DNA of 64,000 nucleotides from Heterobilharzia americana (Eukaryota; Platyhelminthes; Trematoda; Strigeidida; Schistosomatidae), in NCBI GenBank assembly GCA_944470555.2, contig OX104130.1, forward strand, positions 64,547,160 to 64,611,159, written 5' to 3'. The translations under genes and the position numbers were made by a program. The notes beneath the pieces were generated by a model that was not told the origin of the DNA, searched no databases, and was given only the letters and a program-made list of their open reading frames with translations. Positions 14,501-29,500 of the stretch are shown here, in pieces. The first letter of the stretch is position 1. The number at the start of each line of letters is the position of its first letter.

Positions 14501-17500
14501 AGTTTTCTGAAGCAACCTTTAGTTACTGACATATATAGCTGCTACTTCTAGCCCATGCATACGTCCTGAAAATCAACCTCCATGATGCTGATAACATAAA
14601 TAGTGCGTTGATTTCGTCGTAAGCTAATTACACAACCCATTATGCTAGTTGTGCGCTAAAATAGACTTGTAAGCGTAAACAAATTCCAAGAAACTAGCAT
14701 AAATTAAGCGTTTGTTAGTGGGGGGTTATAACTAACTCTGCTGATCATTTCCATAATGTCTTGCTGGCCCAATCAATGCTTATATACAATTTTCGAAGGA
14801 ACGGTGGCTACCTTAGGATGTGATTGGATTTGATATTCAGTTGAAATAATAGATACAGCATTGATCTCTTCAGGAATGATCCTCAAAACGTAAAATGAAC
14901 TTAGCATAAAGTAAAGCGTAATCGAGGTCTAAATAATTACTCCGAAAGAGACAGCAGCCCTGCCAATATTAGAGCTATAATATGGCCTATTTCAGTTCAA
15001 GTTTGAATAACAAAGGGATGACGCAAGGTAGTACAATGCTGATGTCTTTAACTGGACTGTGTTTTATAACAGTATAGGCAGGGATGGTGACAGAAATTTT
15101 TCCTTTCATCACTTATTTCTTCCAACAACTAAACTTTCTAACGTCGCAAAGAATTAATCGCTTCTAACTGAAATTTAAATGACTAGTACGACTTGGATTC
15201 TTTCGCAATGGATACGAGGAGGTGCAGATGTTTATGTAATAGCCTCTCATGATGAGTTCATATTAAACGTGTTCTACAAGAAAACAGATAGAAAGGTTTG
15301 ATCTGGCGCTGCACTGGAATCTTGTTCGTGGGTTTCTGAGATACAGCATAAAACAATGTGGAGGCTCTCTATAATCTTAGCTCAATTTTTTCGTTATCTG
15401 ACCTGCATCAAAGTTTAAACATTGATGACAGTAAGCCTAAACGGTATGCAAGGTTTCAGAAAATCTGTGCTACACATTACATGGGAGGGTAGCTTTGTAA
15501 AAATGAGCATTTAGCTTCTCAAAGCAGTGAAATGTTTGAATTAATGACAAGAAGCTGAGTGTAACAGAAAGCCACCAAAAACATCTGAGAATGATCACCT
15601 GAAAATTAAAATAACAGTAAAGTAATAAACTGTATGATTGAGTATAAAGTATACTATGCAATATGTTTGGCTGCTTTCAAGAGGGTTGAACTAACACTGC
15701 ATTTTTCAATGCAATTTTTGTTCTATGATTTGTATGACAACTGAGATACTACCCTGACTCCTAGACTAAAGAAAGTGATGGCTAAGGAATATCACTTTGT
15801 AAACCTTTAACATGAGGTCTAATCCATGGAGCAAGGAAAGGAAGTTAAACATTACTTTATAATGTTTGCCGACCTACAACTTAAGTTTTTGCGCCCTTCG
15901 TTCCTTTCTGATTCATAATCCCAAATGCGTCGCTAACTTGGAATTAAGATTTTGTAACTCTTTTAGATGGACCCCTTTGCCAAGTCTGAAGTAGGTTGAA
16001 TGAACTTTGAAACCTGATGTCATTACTTGAAGGACTAGTGCTTCAACCAATAAGCCACATCTCTTCACTAACAAAGAGATGTCACCGAAGGAAGTTCACG
16101 TGGACCGCTGACGATTCTGGAGAAAGGTGAACTTAGTTTAATTATAGAACAACAAGTAACGTTTTGCTGAATTGGTTATTAATTAACGACTGTTATTTCA
16201 GATAGTTAGATGTTTTAAGTCTGAAAATTATTGTATAAGGTTGGTATTCGTCGTGGACTGATATCACTTGCAGAAACCTTGGAAACAGGAGCACTGAACT
16301 GCTGTTTAGGCCTGTTGTGGGATTTCTCAGGAGTGCATACCCATGACCCCACCAGGGACCAAACCCAGAACCTTCTGGGTGCGTACTGCTGAGGAAATCC
16401 ACACTACGGTGCTTCCAGATTTCCAGAGTTTCTCCAACTGATGTCAGTCCAAGGTGAGTATCAACCTAAAATCAACAAGTTAATCTCCACAAACGTCAAA
16501 ATTGAATTGCTGCATTACTTGCCATTCACACTTACCAGGATGACCTTGTTTATTCATATATCAAAATTAACAATACCAACCATATCAGTGACTAATTCAT
16601 TCACTTAGGTATTTAAGTTAGGAATAAGACTTCAGTAAACTGTAGCACGTCTTCCCAACTTCTTATTTCAAAATTAACCAAACGAAACTATTTTTGCTTA
16701 GAAACTCAAAAGTATCGAATTGCTGCAATATGCAAAGTAGATCTGATTTCCTTTTAATTAACTGATCTAATTATGGCGATTAAACTAATTTTATTGTGAT
16801 TGTTTATCTTTTTAAAATGAAACATAAAGGACTCTGCATACACTACAACTCTGTTACGTTCAGGTATTCATGAATTCGGTGAGCCATGGATGTATGTTGC
16901 ACGTGTTCGTGCTCATTACCGTGCTATCACTGATCTCTTATACTGGTCACTAGCAGAAACAAAAAGATCTCGTTTATTTACACTAAGTGAAGATAGAACA
17001 TTAGTAAGTATTTTGACATTGTAAATGTTTTTCTTCATCACTGTACACACTAACTGTTGGTTGTTTTGTACACAATAGGTTTATTCAACAAATAGTGAAA
17101 ACGGAAAACTGTTGAATGATAAGAGTTCTTATTATAAATATTATAGAAATAAATGTACAGTTGTTGATTTATAACAGTATGATGTTTGTAAAGACAATGT
17201 ATTTTCAGAAGACTTATAGTACCATCAAATATTCTTCAGATTTGTTAATAACTCCTTCTTAAAGGTTGTATTCGTCACATGTGAACGTTTATCAGAAAAT
17301 TATTGAAAACTAAGACGTATTTCAAAAACCTTTTTTTCCGACTAAGCTATTGTAAAGTAGAACACTTATCGACTTAAAATGTGAACCGTTCAATTTGTGT
17401 ATATTGATTCTAAGGCTAAGATAGACAGATAGACAAAATCAACGTAGAACCCTGCACACAAATGCATTACTTCAAGTTCAAACACTTCACAACAGCATAC

Positions 17501-20500
17501 AGAGAGTAACTGGATAGAAAAAGACTGTTATCAAACTAGATGAAAGTGCATGGGAGGAGAAGGGATTTAAAAATGAAAGGCAAAAAATTTAAGCTTTAGA
17601 AGACGTTAAAAAATGGGAAACAACTGCGCCATTGTGATCGACGTTTAGCCATTTCATCATCAGTTCGTAACCACTGATTTCTGTCGTCTCGGGGACCCCA
17701 GCCAGGTAGTTTGCATCTCCCTACACGGATCAGATCAACAGATTGTATGGGTAAAGCCACTTGGGGTTGGTGTAGATCTCATTTTACCTAATACATATAA
17801 TAAAGTGTTTGCTGAAGCACTTTACAGCTAGGAATGCAAGTGAGAGATGCTCGATGACTCTAGAGGTGGATTATCAGTTAACGTACACAGAACGTATTAG
17901 GATTCTTTGCTAAGGATAGTTCTGTTAACATCATTTACTAGACAGTCATCTATAATCTTGTTATACTCATAACCATCAGTCTGCCAAGCTTGTGATTTTC
18001 ATGATGCCAGTAACGCTTTACGCTAACAAACAATAACTAACAATCTTCTGGCGCTTTTGGTCCACTGTGTTAGGTCTCACATGTGAAGAGCAGAGAACAG
18101 TTTATGTATATTTACTACATGCACCATTGAGCTTTACAATCAATTATGATTAGGTTTAGATGCTTCCATCTTGAGTTACATATTATGGACTAGTAGTACT
18201 ATTTGTACGCATTTGACTTTGTTGCCTCTTAAGTATTGTTAGTTATTAATTCCCATTACAATTTGTTTTGTTTAACACGTTTACGTTCCAGTGGATTAAC
18301 TCCTCCTGCTTTTCGTTGACTGTGATACACCCTCACCAGTTGTCATTCTCTGACCACTTCTTTAATTCAAGTTTTTCACTTTATTTCGTAAATTCACATA
18401 TCTTTGATTTTCAACTGTGTGTATATTTTAAGACAATACTCTGCTGTCTATTTTGTCCATTGATATTTCTCTTGGACACTGCTCTTGAGGACATAAAAGG
18501 CGTCTAAATATCTCTCAATTTGCAGTTTATAACGTAATGAATTAATAAAAATAGTATATTTCGCTGTTACAAACAAATCTCATATTTTTCGCTTCTGAAG
18601 TTTATCAAAGCTTCACTTCAGTCTTTGTTTAGGAAGCTTCTGAAAAAAATTCTGGGTGAACAGTTCTTAAATCTAAATTATGCAATTTCTTTCTTAGAAT
18701 TCTTTAATTTCACTACGTTTGATGTTCAGTTGATCAGGTTATACAGTTAAAAACAGGTTTCGTTCTTGTCAACACTCGTCGGTTTTATAAATTCGAAATA
18801 TCGAAGACATTTATGTATTCTTATGGACACCTATATGTCCCTTGATATTGTAGTTAGGAAGAAGCCAAGTGACTTCAAAGCAACACTATTGGATTTTTGG
18901 TTGAGTGACATTCAGACGAATTTCTGAGGAAGCATAATTTTCCACAAGACTGTAGATGTGTTTTACTGAAGACTATCTACAAGTACAAGATATAGTTTTA
19001 GATTGGACTTCTAGAAGGTCTACTTCAACCATCGAATATGGTTGCGTAAGTCGCATCCGTGTCTAGACATTAAGTGTGTTGAAGTGGGTTATTCTTTGAC
19101 AGAAGACCGGTAAAAAAAATTCAGTTATGACTCACTGAAACTTTATAGTTTAATGGGATTTTCATAAAAAGTAATTGCTTTATTATTCAATTTCTTCTTC
19201 ATTTTCAGGCTGAATATGATTCATACAGTGCTAAAAAACATTTCTTACCGGTGATTGCTTGTTATCAAGTTGAACAACTCGCTAAACCATTATGTCTGAG
19301 TATGCTACCACCATATTACAAAGAAGAATTCTTCTTTATATCCAATTCAGCGTCTAAAATAAAATTATTTAATACATCTACTTTGATGTGTCGTAAAACT
19401 GTTAGCTCCTACCCTCAAGGTATAGAATATACGAAGTAAGTCTTATCTATAGCTGTAGAGTGAAACTTTTCCTAGTATCTTTTCAATTAGTGGAAGTTTA
19501 CCTTTTCAAATTTCACAAGTTAAGTTGTACAGCGAAGGTATTCTGAGGTTATCAAGTACTCTTAGGCAATAAAACTATTCATACTGTATTTCTCAGTTAG
19601 ATCACTAGTCTCAGATTCCAATTACATGTGAGGATTACTCGACAATGAATGTATCTTTTACGAGCATAATACGGATCACTGAATGCCTAGGTACAAACAT
19701 TTGCAGAATAACATTACAACAAATTGCACAGTTCTGACAGATCATCAAGTGAAAGGTTGAAGAACAATTACACCTTTATAGAATTCGCAACTCGTACTAA
19801 GAGGCTTTTAGGGGTTCTTCTATAGATTTATAAGAACTTTGAAACTTTCCAGTGTTCACAGTTGCTAAGACTATGTTGTATGTATAAACTTAGTTGTTCA
19901 GAAATTTGGTGTATGTGCAGGTATTTATGTTAATTTTTTTATTCAGTGCTAACTATGTCATTTATGTTGTATCGATGTGCCTCAACACGGGAAATCTCAA
20001 CTTACTGTAGGAACTTTTTAATAAAACTTAGCTATAAAAATCGTCATTTCAACTAGCAGACATTTAAATACTATCCACTTTAATTTTAGAAGTCATTTTC
20101 TACTCTAAACAATTTAATATCCACGATCTGTATAAATCATTCTGGATGTTATGACTTCCCTTACTAACCATAGTGAAAAACGTTTTAAAAATTGCAGCTT
20201 GTTGAAGTTTTCTTCGACTTGAAGCTTAACAAATGATTCACGTTTTAAGTTTGTAGCGGTGTTCACAGTAGAAGTGAGGTACAACATATTTGGATTCTGG
20301 AGCCTCTTTTTATTGCTTAGCATTATTCCTAAAGAAAAAAGCAAAAAGATTTTCACTCGTTTTTGCAATGATGTTTTTGTCTTCCGAAGCTAAAATACCA
20401 CTAACATTTGATGTGATTAACAATATGTCCAGATGTAACTTTCATTAACAGTTACTTCTTTTGTTAGCATACCCTAATTACGACCGATATTTCACCAAAG

Positions 20501-23500
20501 TTTATCATTACGATGGTAAAATATGCATATTATTTGTCCCGTTTTTATAAAACTGTTATCTCTGAAAAACAAATCAGCAAATGTTTCCCGAATTTCTTTC
20601 TTAATTACTTGGAAATCAATACTGAATTGGTTTTTCGTTAGTAATAACTAACAAACTAGGTCAAATGAAGCTTATATTCTTCAAAGTGAGTGTAGAGGTA
20701 GAAGTAAGTTATACATACTAAAAAAAATTATGGAGGTAGAATTTTTGTCCGAGTTCACATTATTTGCGTTAGAGCTTTCATTAACATCCTAGTCTTTATA
20801 TTCAGTGTTAGTTGAGGATTGGTAAGGATAAGGACCTTCTCAAGAGTATTTAAATGAATCAACTTAACTCATGTTATCAGTCGTCGACATCGTCTTCATT
20901 GTCTTGGTTAACTTCCGCTTAATCAGATATTGTATAATGAACAGTTACATTCTGAAGGGATAATATGTTTACATAGGTGGGTTTTCGTTTATTTCATTAG
21001 CTTGTTCGGCTTTATTGAGTAGCTTTACCTTGGTTGTCTGAGGTGCCATGCTTGTCACGATGACGAAAGATTGGTATTACTCCAGGTGCATTATAGATAT
21101 CAGAAAGTTACTCAAACGGCTACTGAAAGATTCAGTCAGTAGTATGAAAAAACTTAGAATATTGTTATATATTAAAATTGTCTAACTCTTGAGGATATAG
21201 TAAGGCTACTATATTAGTTCTTCAACTGCTGGGGAAATTAAAAGGTGGAGGTGCGCTTTTGTTAACGTTTAAGCATAGCTATGAAATAACCGTTCCCCTA
21301 TGCAAACCTTGATTCACCTACATAGACCAGAAGAGTCTGATACTGTCATTAGTCTTCAAACATTTGGCCTAGCTTCTACGCCGGTACATAAGTTTTTACC
21401 TAGGATTTGAGTTGCACTGCGTTAATTAAGTGACTGAGGTGAATTCTTCAACTTCAATACTAATGAATGCGTCACCTACGTTTAAAAACATAAATGAATA
21501 GGAATTCACTTTGATGGTCATGTACCCCATCTTAGAGAATACACTTAATTATAACAATTAACTTGTTTGTGGCTAACAGTGGAATCCAAGATGCTCCTTT
21601 CGTCCCATTTGGGACTCATCAATTTGATGTGCCTGCACACCAGTGAGTGATGTTTTTCCCACTGAGACTCGAATTTAAATAGTCATATTTATCTTTAAGT
21701 CATAAATATGATACATGTGAATGCAAAAACTCATCATGTCATCAATGCTTACTGAACGGTCAATGGGATAAAAACGTATGATAAAGGGTATGCCATCCAC
21801 AAAGTTTCTGGTGAAAGCCTATTCTTCCGTTAATTCCTTGAATAACAAAATGAATATCGTTCATTTGATAACTTTGTTGCGCAAAACATATTACAATAAG
21901 AATTTAAAAAGTATTTGATGAACTGGCTAGTAAGAATTCCTGGTTGTTTTAAGTTTTTGGCTCCTTATTTTATGTAGAAACCCCCTTTCCATTTTTACTG
22001 AATTAACTTGACTGGTTATTTCAGTGGTTACTGAGGTGGCCTTTGGTGACGCTTGTAGTGTATTATGCACAGGATGATTTGTCAGATAGTCACTAATTAT
22101 TATGCAACTAATTTAGCAGCTATGAGCATGTAGTACGCAACTTTAATCAAATAGACACAATCATGCTACTGAATGTGGATTAGGTTATATTTTTTTGTTT
22201 TTACAAAACTTTAGTTTTACGAACTTATCATGTGTCTGTGTGTTATTAAAATAAAAGAATACATAATTCTTTTCTGCTAAATACCTGCGGTTATATTTTA
22301 TTTAGGATCAAGAGAGTTGGTTTGTACTAAACTATAGTTGAGGGATTGCGTTCTTATTTAATTACTATCAACTGACTAATGAGTATGCAAGCAAGGTAGT
22401 GAGTGGAAAAAAGTAGGCAGTAAGTGCGATTTCTTGCTGATGGTTAAAGGAAACAGTCTGTTTAGTGAATCCATGATCTTCTAATTTCCTAAATATTTCC
22501 CTAAATGTAACCAAGTTGTAATGTCTCTGTTATGTCATACAGCTGCACATCAAAACTGAATTATTGAGTTTACAGCATTTCATTTTTCTCTTGACTGATC
22601 ACGGAGAATGGAGTAACATAAATTTCTGGTTATCGTTTATCAACTATAAGGTTACTTTGAAAATCACTTAGACAGATATTGAAAATTACAAAACATTAGA
22701 ACGCATAACAGAGTGAGTGCATACATATAAATAAAGAGGCGAAACACCACTTGGTAGATAATTCTATTACTTCAAATGTTGTTCAAATCTCAGGCGGGAT
22801 ATCAGTTCCGTCAAGATTGCAGATACACTTTGCTGACGAGTGCTGAAAAGTACGAAACCTTGGTCCAGGGCTTTGCGTCGACTGCCTTCATCCAACCAAT
22901 GTAATTCAAATGCTGTTTATTGTTTTTGATAGAGGCTACGAAATATCAAAGTATTTTGAAAGTAAACTATAAGCTCATTTCAATGATTGATAAGTTCTCT
23001 GTCACTTTATTATGATCATAATTAGTTCTTATTTTCAGTTAAATTATATGGATATTTTTTAGCCTCTTCTTTTCATCTTCTAAACAGTTAGAAGTTGTGT
23101 TAGCAAGCTTAAAACAGGAGAGTCAATTCTTATAAGCGAGATAGTTATCAAAACGCATTTTAGTTTCATTCTGCTATTGTTTTTAACAGTAGTCCCATAT
23201 CCCTTCAGTTTTTCATTATTATTTAATAAAGTATTGATCGGAAACTATGGTTTGAAGCAGAAATAACTTTTTACCTTTCTTTCTACAGGGTTATTCCTTT
23301 GGTTTCGAAACCAGAAGATTCAAACTATTTTATGGTATGCATTTCAAAAGAACGTTTAGGCTTGATTATGTTGCCATTGGATGGAGATCCACTGAAATCA
23401 ACAAATATTATAGCACATCCAAGTGATGATCGAGGTATTGGAAATGCTCGTGCATTGGCGATTGACAGAAACGGTAATTACGCATTCACTGCCGGTGGCC

Positions 23501-26500
23501 CAGATAGTTGTATACATATGTGGATACTGAAACCGAGGTAGGTAAACAGATATTAGGCAGAATCTGAACCTAATTAGCTTTACAGTTTTTCTGTGTCTGT
23601 TTGTTTGAGTTCTAGATATAACCAATGGAGGGTGACACTTAAAATTCTGAAATATGCTCTATCATTGTAAGCTTACATTGCTAAATTTTACTCTTTTACC
23701 GTGTTGATTTCTTGATACTGCAATATTGTATCACAATAACAATTAAAAAAACTTCACGGTGCCTTTCCAACTCAGTGATTTGGTGTCTATAAACTGGGGA
23801 CTGAGTGCGTTAATTTTCACTATTGAACCGATGCAGAAAATGATAAGTTGTCAAAAATATCTGCGAAAATGCTAGTTTTATGAGAAAAACGATGACAAAA
23901 TGTAAGGTGGCTAGTAAAAACAGAGTAGTGGATGTTTGGTTGGTCTGAAACATTTTTACCATTTTGCTATCCAAGTGGGGAATGAACCGGATGCCAACTG
24001 AAGACCTTGGTGGATAGTCGTAACACATCGAATATTCACAGAAGTAGGAAACTCTAAATCATTGAACTCTGAACTAGTGACTGAATGGCTAGCACAATCG
24101 TCACAAGACCTGAAGGTCTTAATTTTGATCCCTAACAAGGTCCTGGGTGCTTACTGCTGAGTCCCATACTATTATGAAACCACTGTCCAGTAATCCCAGA
24201 TTTTCAATGGTTCTCCAATTGATATTATTTCATTATGAGTACTACCTTGAAACTGCTTCAGTTTATTCAGTTCATTCAGCTTATAGTCAGTTATCTGAAC
24301 AACTTGAGGCATCTTTTAAGGTGTTTCTAATTCGATTAAAATTTTATTTGAGGTAGATAACAGAGTATAATCAGTAATACAATTTCCTTTTTTTTCGGTT
24401 AACATAATTCTACACACTGATGGTTCTATTTGATGAGAATTCCGTTGCAGAAGCAGAAATTATTTATTTAGAAATTACGATCAGTAACAATTAAAACTAT
24501 AAATCTGACAAAAATGTCACGTTTTCAAAAATTCTACTTATTGAGTATCTTAGTGTGTACAGTTTTTCCCTTCTACATTTCTAATATTACTTATTGTCAC
24601 CACTTCATAATTATTAACATAGCTGTATCCGTTCAACTGGGAATTTTTATTACACTAACTGGTAAAAGTTCTTATCTGACTGGGTCTTCAACTTATTTAA
24701 ACACCATTTGACTAAATGATCGTTCAGAATGAAGATCAAGACAAACTTAGGTATATTTTCACTTAATGTTCCCATATTCATCGATTATTTTCATGGTCTA
24801 AATATATAATATCAGTATGCATAATCATTCATTTTTTACTAATCTTTTACTAACTGGGGAAATATAGTTTATACAGCTGCTCAAAAGCAAATAATTCATA
24901 TACCTGAACAACAACATCTAAAACTGAGCTTTCATATGCGATTTTATAGGTGATTTACTATTTATGTTACGTTTTATAAAATAAAAAGGTTATTACTAAG
25001 AAAAGTCGTACTAAATCACTACTTCATAAACGTTTTCATTAGAAACCAAGAGTTCAACCTGTTATATGCAATGACTATCACTTGCTTGCTTCACGAAAAC
25101 TATGTAAATGGCGTAGAATTTACTTATCATTCACCTGTTCTGTCTTTTCTTGAAAATCAAGTTTATATGTTAAACGAATTATTTTCTGAAAACTTGGTTT
25201 TTTGCTATTTGTATGAAGTAAATTTATCATTTGAGAATCCACCTACTGCAAAAATGTTATGTTTTCTAAACCCAGTACTCACACGTTATTTTTATTGTAT
25301 CATGCATTTTCTGTGCCTGAAACGTAGTTCTATGCTTTCAAATAATGATTAAAAATGAAAATTTCATAAAATTACTTTTTTCCGCTCAATAACTAGTGTT
25401 CTGGAGGCAACAGTGTCGAAAACCGACTGTAAAAAAGAACGGTTCTATGCTTTTTTATCGCGAGACTTTATGGAAGAGATGAAAGATTACTTTTACTATT
25501 CCATGCTTAGAACACAAGGAATTCGTTGCTTAGACAAACGAAAGACATCATTAACAATCCCAATAACTGAAATACCATTTGTTATGCGAGCGATAGGCTT
25601 CTATCCAACGGAAACAGAGGTATGTTAATATGTTATAGTTTGATTTCTGTATGGTTTTAAGAAGTGAATGTATTATGGGTTTTTGCAATTTTCAGTCTTG
25701 CCTTGTCACTAGTCGTAATAAATCACCTACACTTAGTACTATTTCAAGCTATTTAAGTACAAGTGAACCATCAGAAATAAATATTGCAGTTTTTTGTGCA
25801 ACTGAATGGATTGTAATGGTTCAACTGAGTAATTATGTGCAGATTCTTACAATCGGCGATCAGATATACTTAGTGTATGAAAAAGATTGTATTACCTGGT
25901 TATTTTAACTTCTGTAGATGCAGTATATTTAAAACCTACGAACGGATAGCTAAAAACTGATTTTCTAAACCAGTAAGTTACAGCTAACTGTTGAGCAGTA
26001 GTAAGTTGATATAAACGTTGCGGTTGGAAATACCAGGTTTCAGCATCTGCATACAAATATCTGCATGAGAGAGAGAGAGATAGCATCAATGATGTTAGAG
26101 TCTACAGAAGATAGAAACTTTAGTCAAGTTGCGGGAATTCTCAGGTAGTTTACCGCGAGTGAAAGGCATATTTCTCATGTACACCGAGCTATCTCAGGTT
26201 TTATATAATAGTATGATTTTCTCCGATCATGAGTTTTCCTTTGAACTACCTACATCAGCATGAAAGCAACTCATGCTTTGGAGAAATACGAAAAGCATAC
26301 CTAGCTCTGATCCGAATTATTTAGACTTTCGCTGTTTAACCAGCTAGCAACTTGGGTTTTTGAATGAATGAGCCAACAGAGACACCAACATGTTAAGTAA
26401 AATATTTTTTCAGTGAGTCATCGTTAAGTGGAGTTAAGATATTGACATATCTAGAAACGTGTAAAATTCTCTTTTCCAAGAAAACTTATTATAACTCTTA

Positions 26501-29500
26501 GTTCATAACTTAAGGATAAAAAATGCTTATAATTTCTTCTATGAACCAGTGTAATAAAAAGCAGAGAAAATAGAAAGAACTACACTTATATGTCACTTAG
26601 TACTCCTTCAAACAAATTTCCAATTTCTTCTGAATATTTTTGAATCACAGAAACTAAATTATCATAAAGCGATTAAATCAATGAGTAATTGAATTTTGTG
26701 ATTGGTCACGAATACATCTTTAGCATCAGTATGAGAATCGTCAGTCGTACGTCAAAACCAGTAGAAATGAATGTTAAATATTGAACTACAAATGTATGTC
26801 TAACTGGAGCAACATAAAAGACGATCCAAAAGTTCAATAGTTTAAACTGCTATTTTTAAAATGTTGAACAATAAAGCAAAAGTGACTATGATATGACTGA
26901 AAACAGTTAATAGTGTCTTAAACACTAACTAAGTAGTTAAGTGAAATGTACCTGGTACCTATGGGTAAAAGGTGTGTAGGTGTTAAAAACATGTATGAGC
27001 AGTTTTGAAAGTTATCTTTTCTAGACTGGTAACGTTATTTCAGTAAATAGTGGGATCAGTGATAAACCTAAACTACTAAAATAATGACAAACTCTACAAC
27101 CGTACAGTCTCATGCAACTTTTTACGGCATACCAATCTTGATAATTAATTAATTAACATTAAATAATACTAATGTTAAATGATATAAAACTGAAATATGT
27201 GTAGACGTTATTTCAACATTTCCTGTTGTATTAATTTACTAGACATCAAGTTGTAAACACGATTACACTTTCAAACTATACATTTAATTTATGTCAAGAA
27301 AATTCCTTCACTGAAAAGACAATGAAAGAGTTTTACAATAAATTTTAAATAAAAATGTAGACTAGATAAGAGGTCAGTTGCTAACACTAGTTACTCGATT
27401 AAACCTCACTGATTAGGTAAGGAAAGTACAATGGATGATATAATTTAGGGAACCCATACATACTCATGCCCTAGGTGTGAACTGCCTATATGTTTTGAAG
27501 AAATAACATAAAAACTGGACACAAAAGTTTGTGTAGGTTTAACGAGTCTCTATCGCGTGACTTCGTTCCTAGAATTCCAGTTCATAATTCATTAAGCTAC
27601 AGATCTAATAAACTTGGCAGAAATAAGTAAATACCTAGTACCCAACCTTGTACACTTACATGAACGATTTATCTTTTTCTGTTTTTAACAGTCTCATGAA
27701 ATTTTTGAAAGTACTTAGCAATCTACAAACAAGTTTTGGATTTATTGAAAATAATAAGTTATTGTTAATGCCTCTTGACAGAAAGCTTATGAGTAATTAC
27801 ATCACTGTTGGATCAAATGAGTTTCCTGTTGAATGTACTAGTTTGCACTGTGATAAGTCATTAAAAAAAAAATTAATTTTTACTTTATTGGATGCACTAC
27901 AAGGTTATCTCTTCATATCTCACAATATTCAGGGCATTGTTACGTCATTCATAGTTTACATAGGCGCTAATTCCTCATTTCAGCGATTTATTAAACCTGC
28001 CACGGAATTTAAGGGGATGTGCTTCTTACGGAACGGGATTTGAGTCACAATCTGTCATTTGAATACAATAAAGTGAATTAGTAGCAATGTATACGTATCA
28101 TGCTATATTATCTAGAGCATGATAAGCATATAGTATCAATCTATGGAATTGCCTATCGTTATTTTGAGTGCTGCAGATAAAGTTTACAAGGCAACTGAAA
28201 TAGATGATCTGACTCTGAGTGACATGAAGTTCCAAATCTATGTAGTGCAGATGTATTCATATCATGTCTTCACCTAAATCCCAGGGCTGTGTACCTGTAT
28301 TCAGCCCGTTGTTTTATTCTTTGCATTATGGTCTATTCTGACTACGGAGAGTTTTATTTTTTAGCTCATGTTTTAACTACTGCTTTCATTAACAAAGATG
28401 TGATGATGTGAGGTGTAACATTGAAATCGTTACATTATCATGCGAAATCCTATTTTGATAAGGCTTACCTGTTTGCTCGATAGATTTCATATGATTTGAT
28501 GGCAAATGGAATTATGCGCTCAATAGATGAGTTGAACTAAACACTATTTTTATTATTTTTATGATAAAGTGAAACCGTACTATTAACTAAATGATGTTTG
28601 AAGAGCAATTTATTTCTTATAATCTTCTGCAAATTATGTTTCAAAGGCCATCCAGTGAACGCTGTCTTTTCAGACTGGAGTCCAACATCCGGACAGACCA
28701 TATTGATACTGGAATAAATATCTAATGGTTGTGTTTTTCCCATTTGATGATCATTTTGGTAATCAATAGTCATTTCTGTACATGTGACACTGAACGACTT
28801 TCTCGTGGTGCGGATGTTACCTAGTTCACTTGGATTCTAGCTTATTTTCTTGCACAAGAACTAGCTTTTAATGGGAACTTCTTTTCAAGATAACTTAGTA
28901 AACGTAAAAGCAAATGTCAGACTGTTTGGTGGAGTGTTTCTGTTTCCAGTAATTGACTGCTACATGAAGACAAAAACTTTTTAACCTCTGTAAGCTAACT
29001 TAGTAGTTACATGGTAGAGAAAGTAGCTGCCGGTATCAGATGCTTAGAAATGAACGACTATTTTTAGACACTCGAGTGCATTCTGGCTTCCTTAACTGAG
29101 CAAATTTACGATGAAAAATATTTTAAAATCTATTCAATTTTCTGTAAATATTTGCAAAAAGCAGTATTGTCGTTGTTTAGATATAAGTGCCACCTTAGTC
29201 GAGACACTGTTGAGGATACTTCTTGACCTATCAGTACTTTGAAATTATGAGGAGCGGAAGTACTCCTCGGCTTGGCTCAGAGATATGGAATTGGTGGAAA
29301 TAGTCACAAACTAGCTGTTCAGCAAACTCTGATTTAATAAAGTTGCGATGTATGAAGTTTGCGGGTAGGAACTATTTTCAAATTAAATATCGTTGGTCTT
29401 GTTAGAAGTTTGCATATCAAGAACAAAATTATTTGCAAGAGAAGGTATTTTTCTCTCAAGAACAAACAACCCAACGAAGGATTAATCACTCATATTTTTG

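Noticed and set aside
14221..14551. Overlapping plus and minus ORFs of 70-80 codons as a gene
   Set aside because: No recognised domain on either strand; length is compatible with chance in this region.
25071..25352. 93-codon ORF upstream of the 25397 exon as an extra CFAP251 exon
   Set aside because: No matching acceptor and donor phases, and family members are contiguous across the junction.
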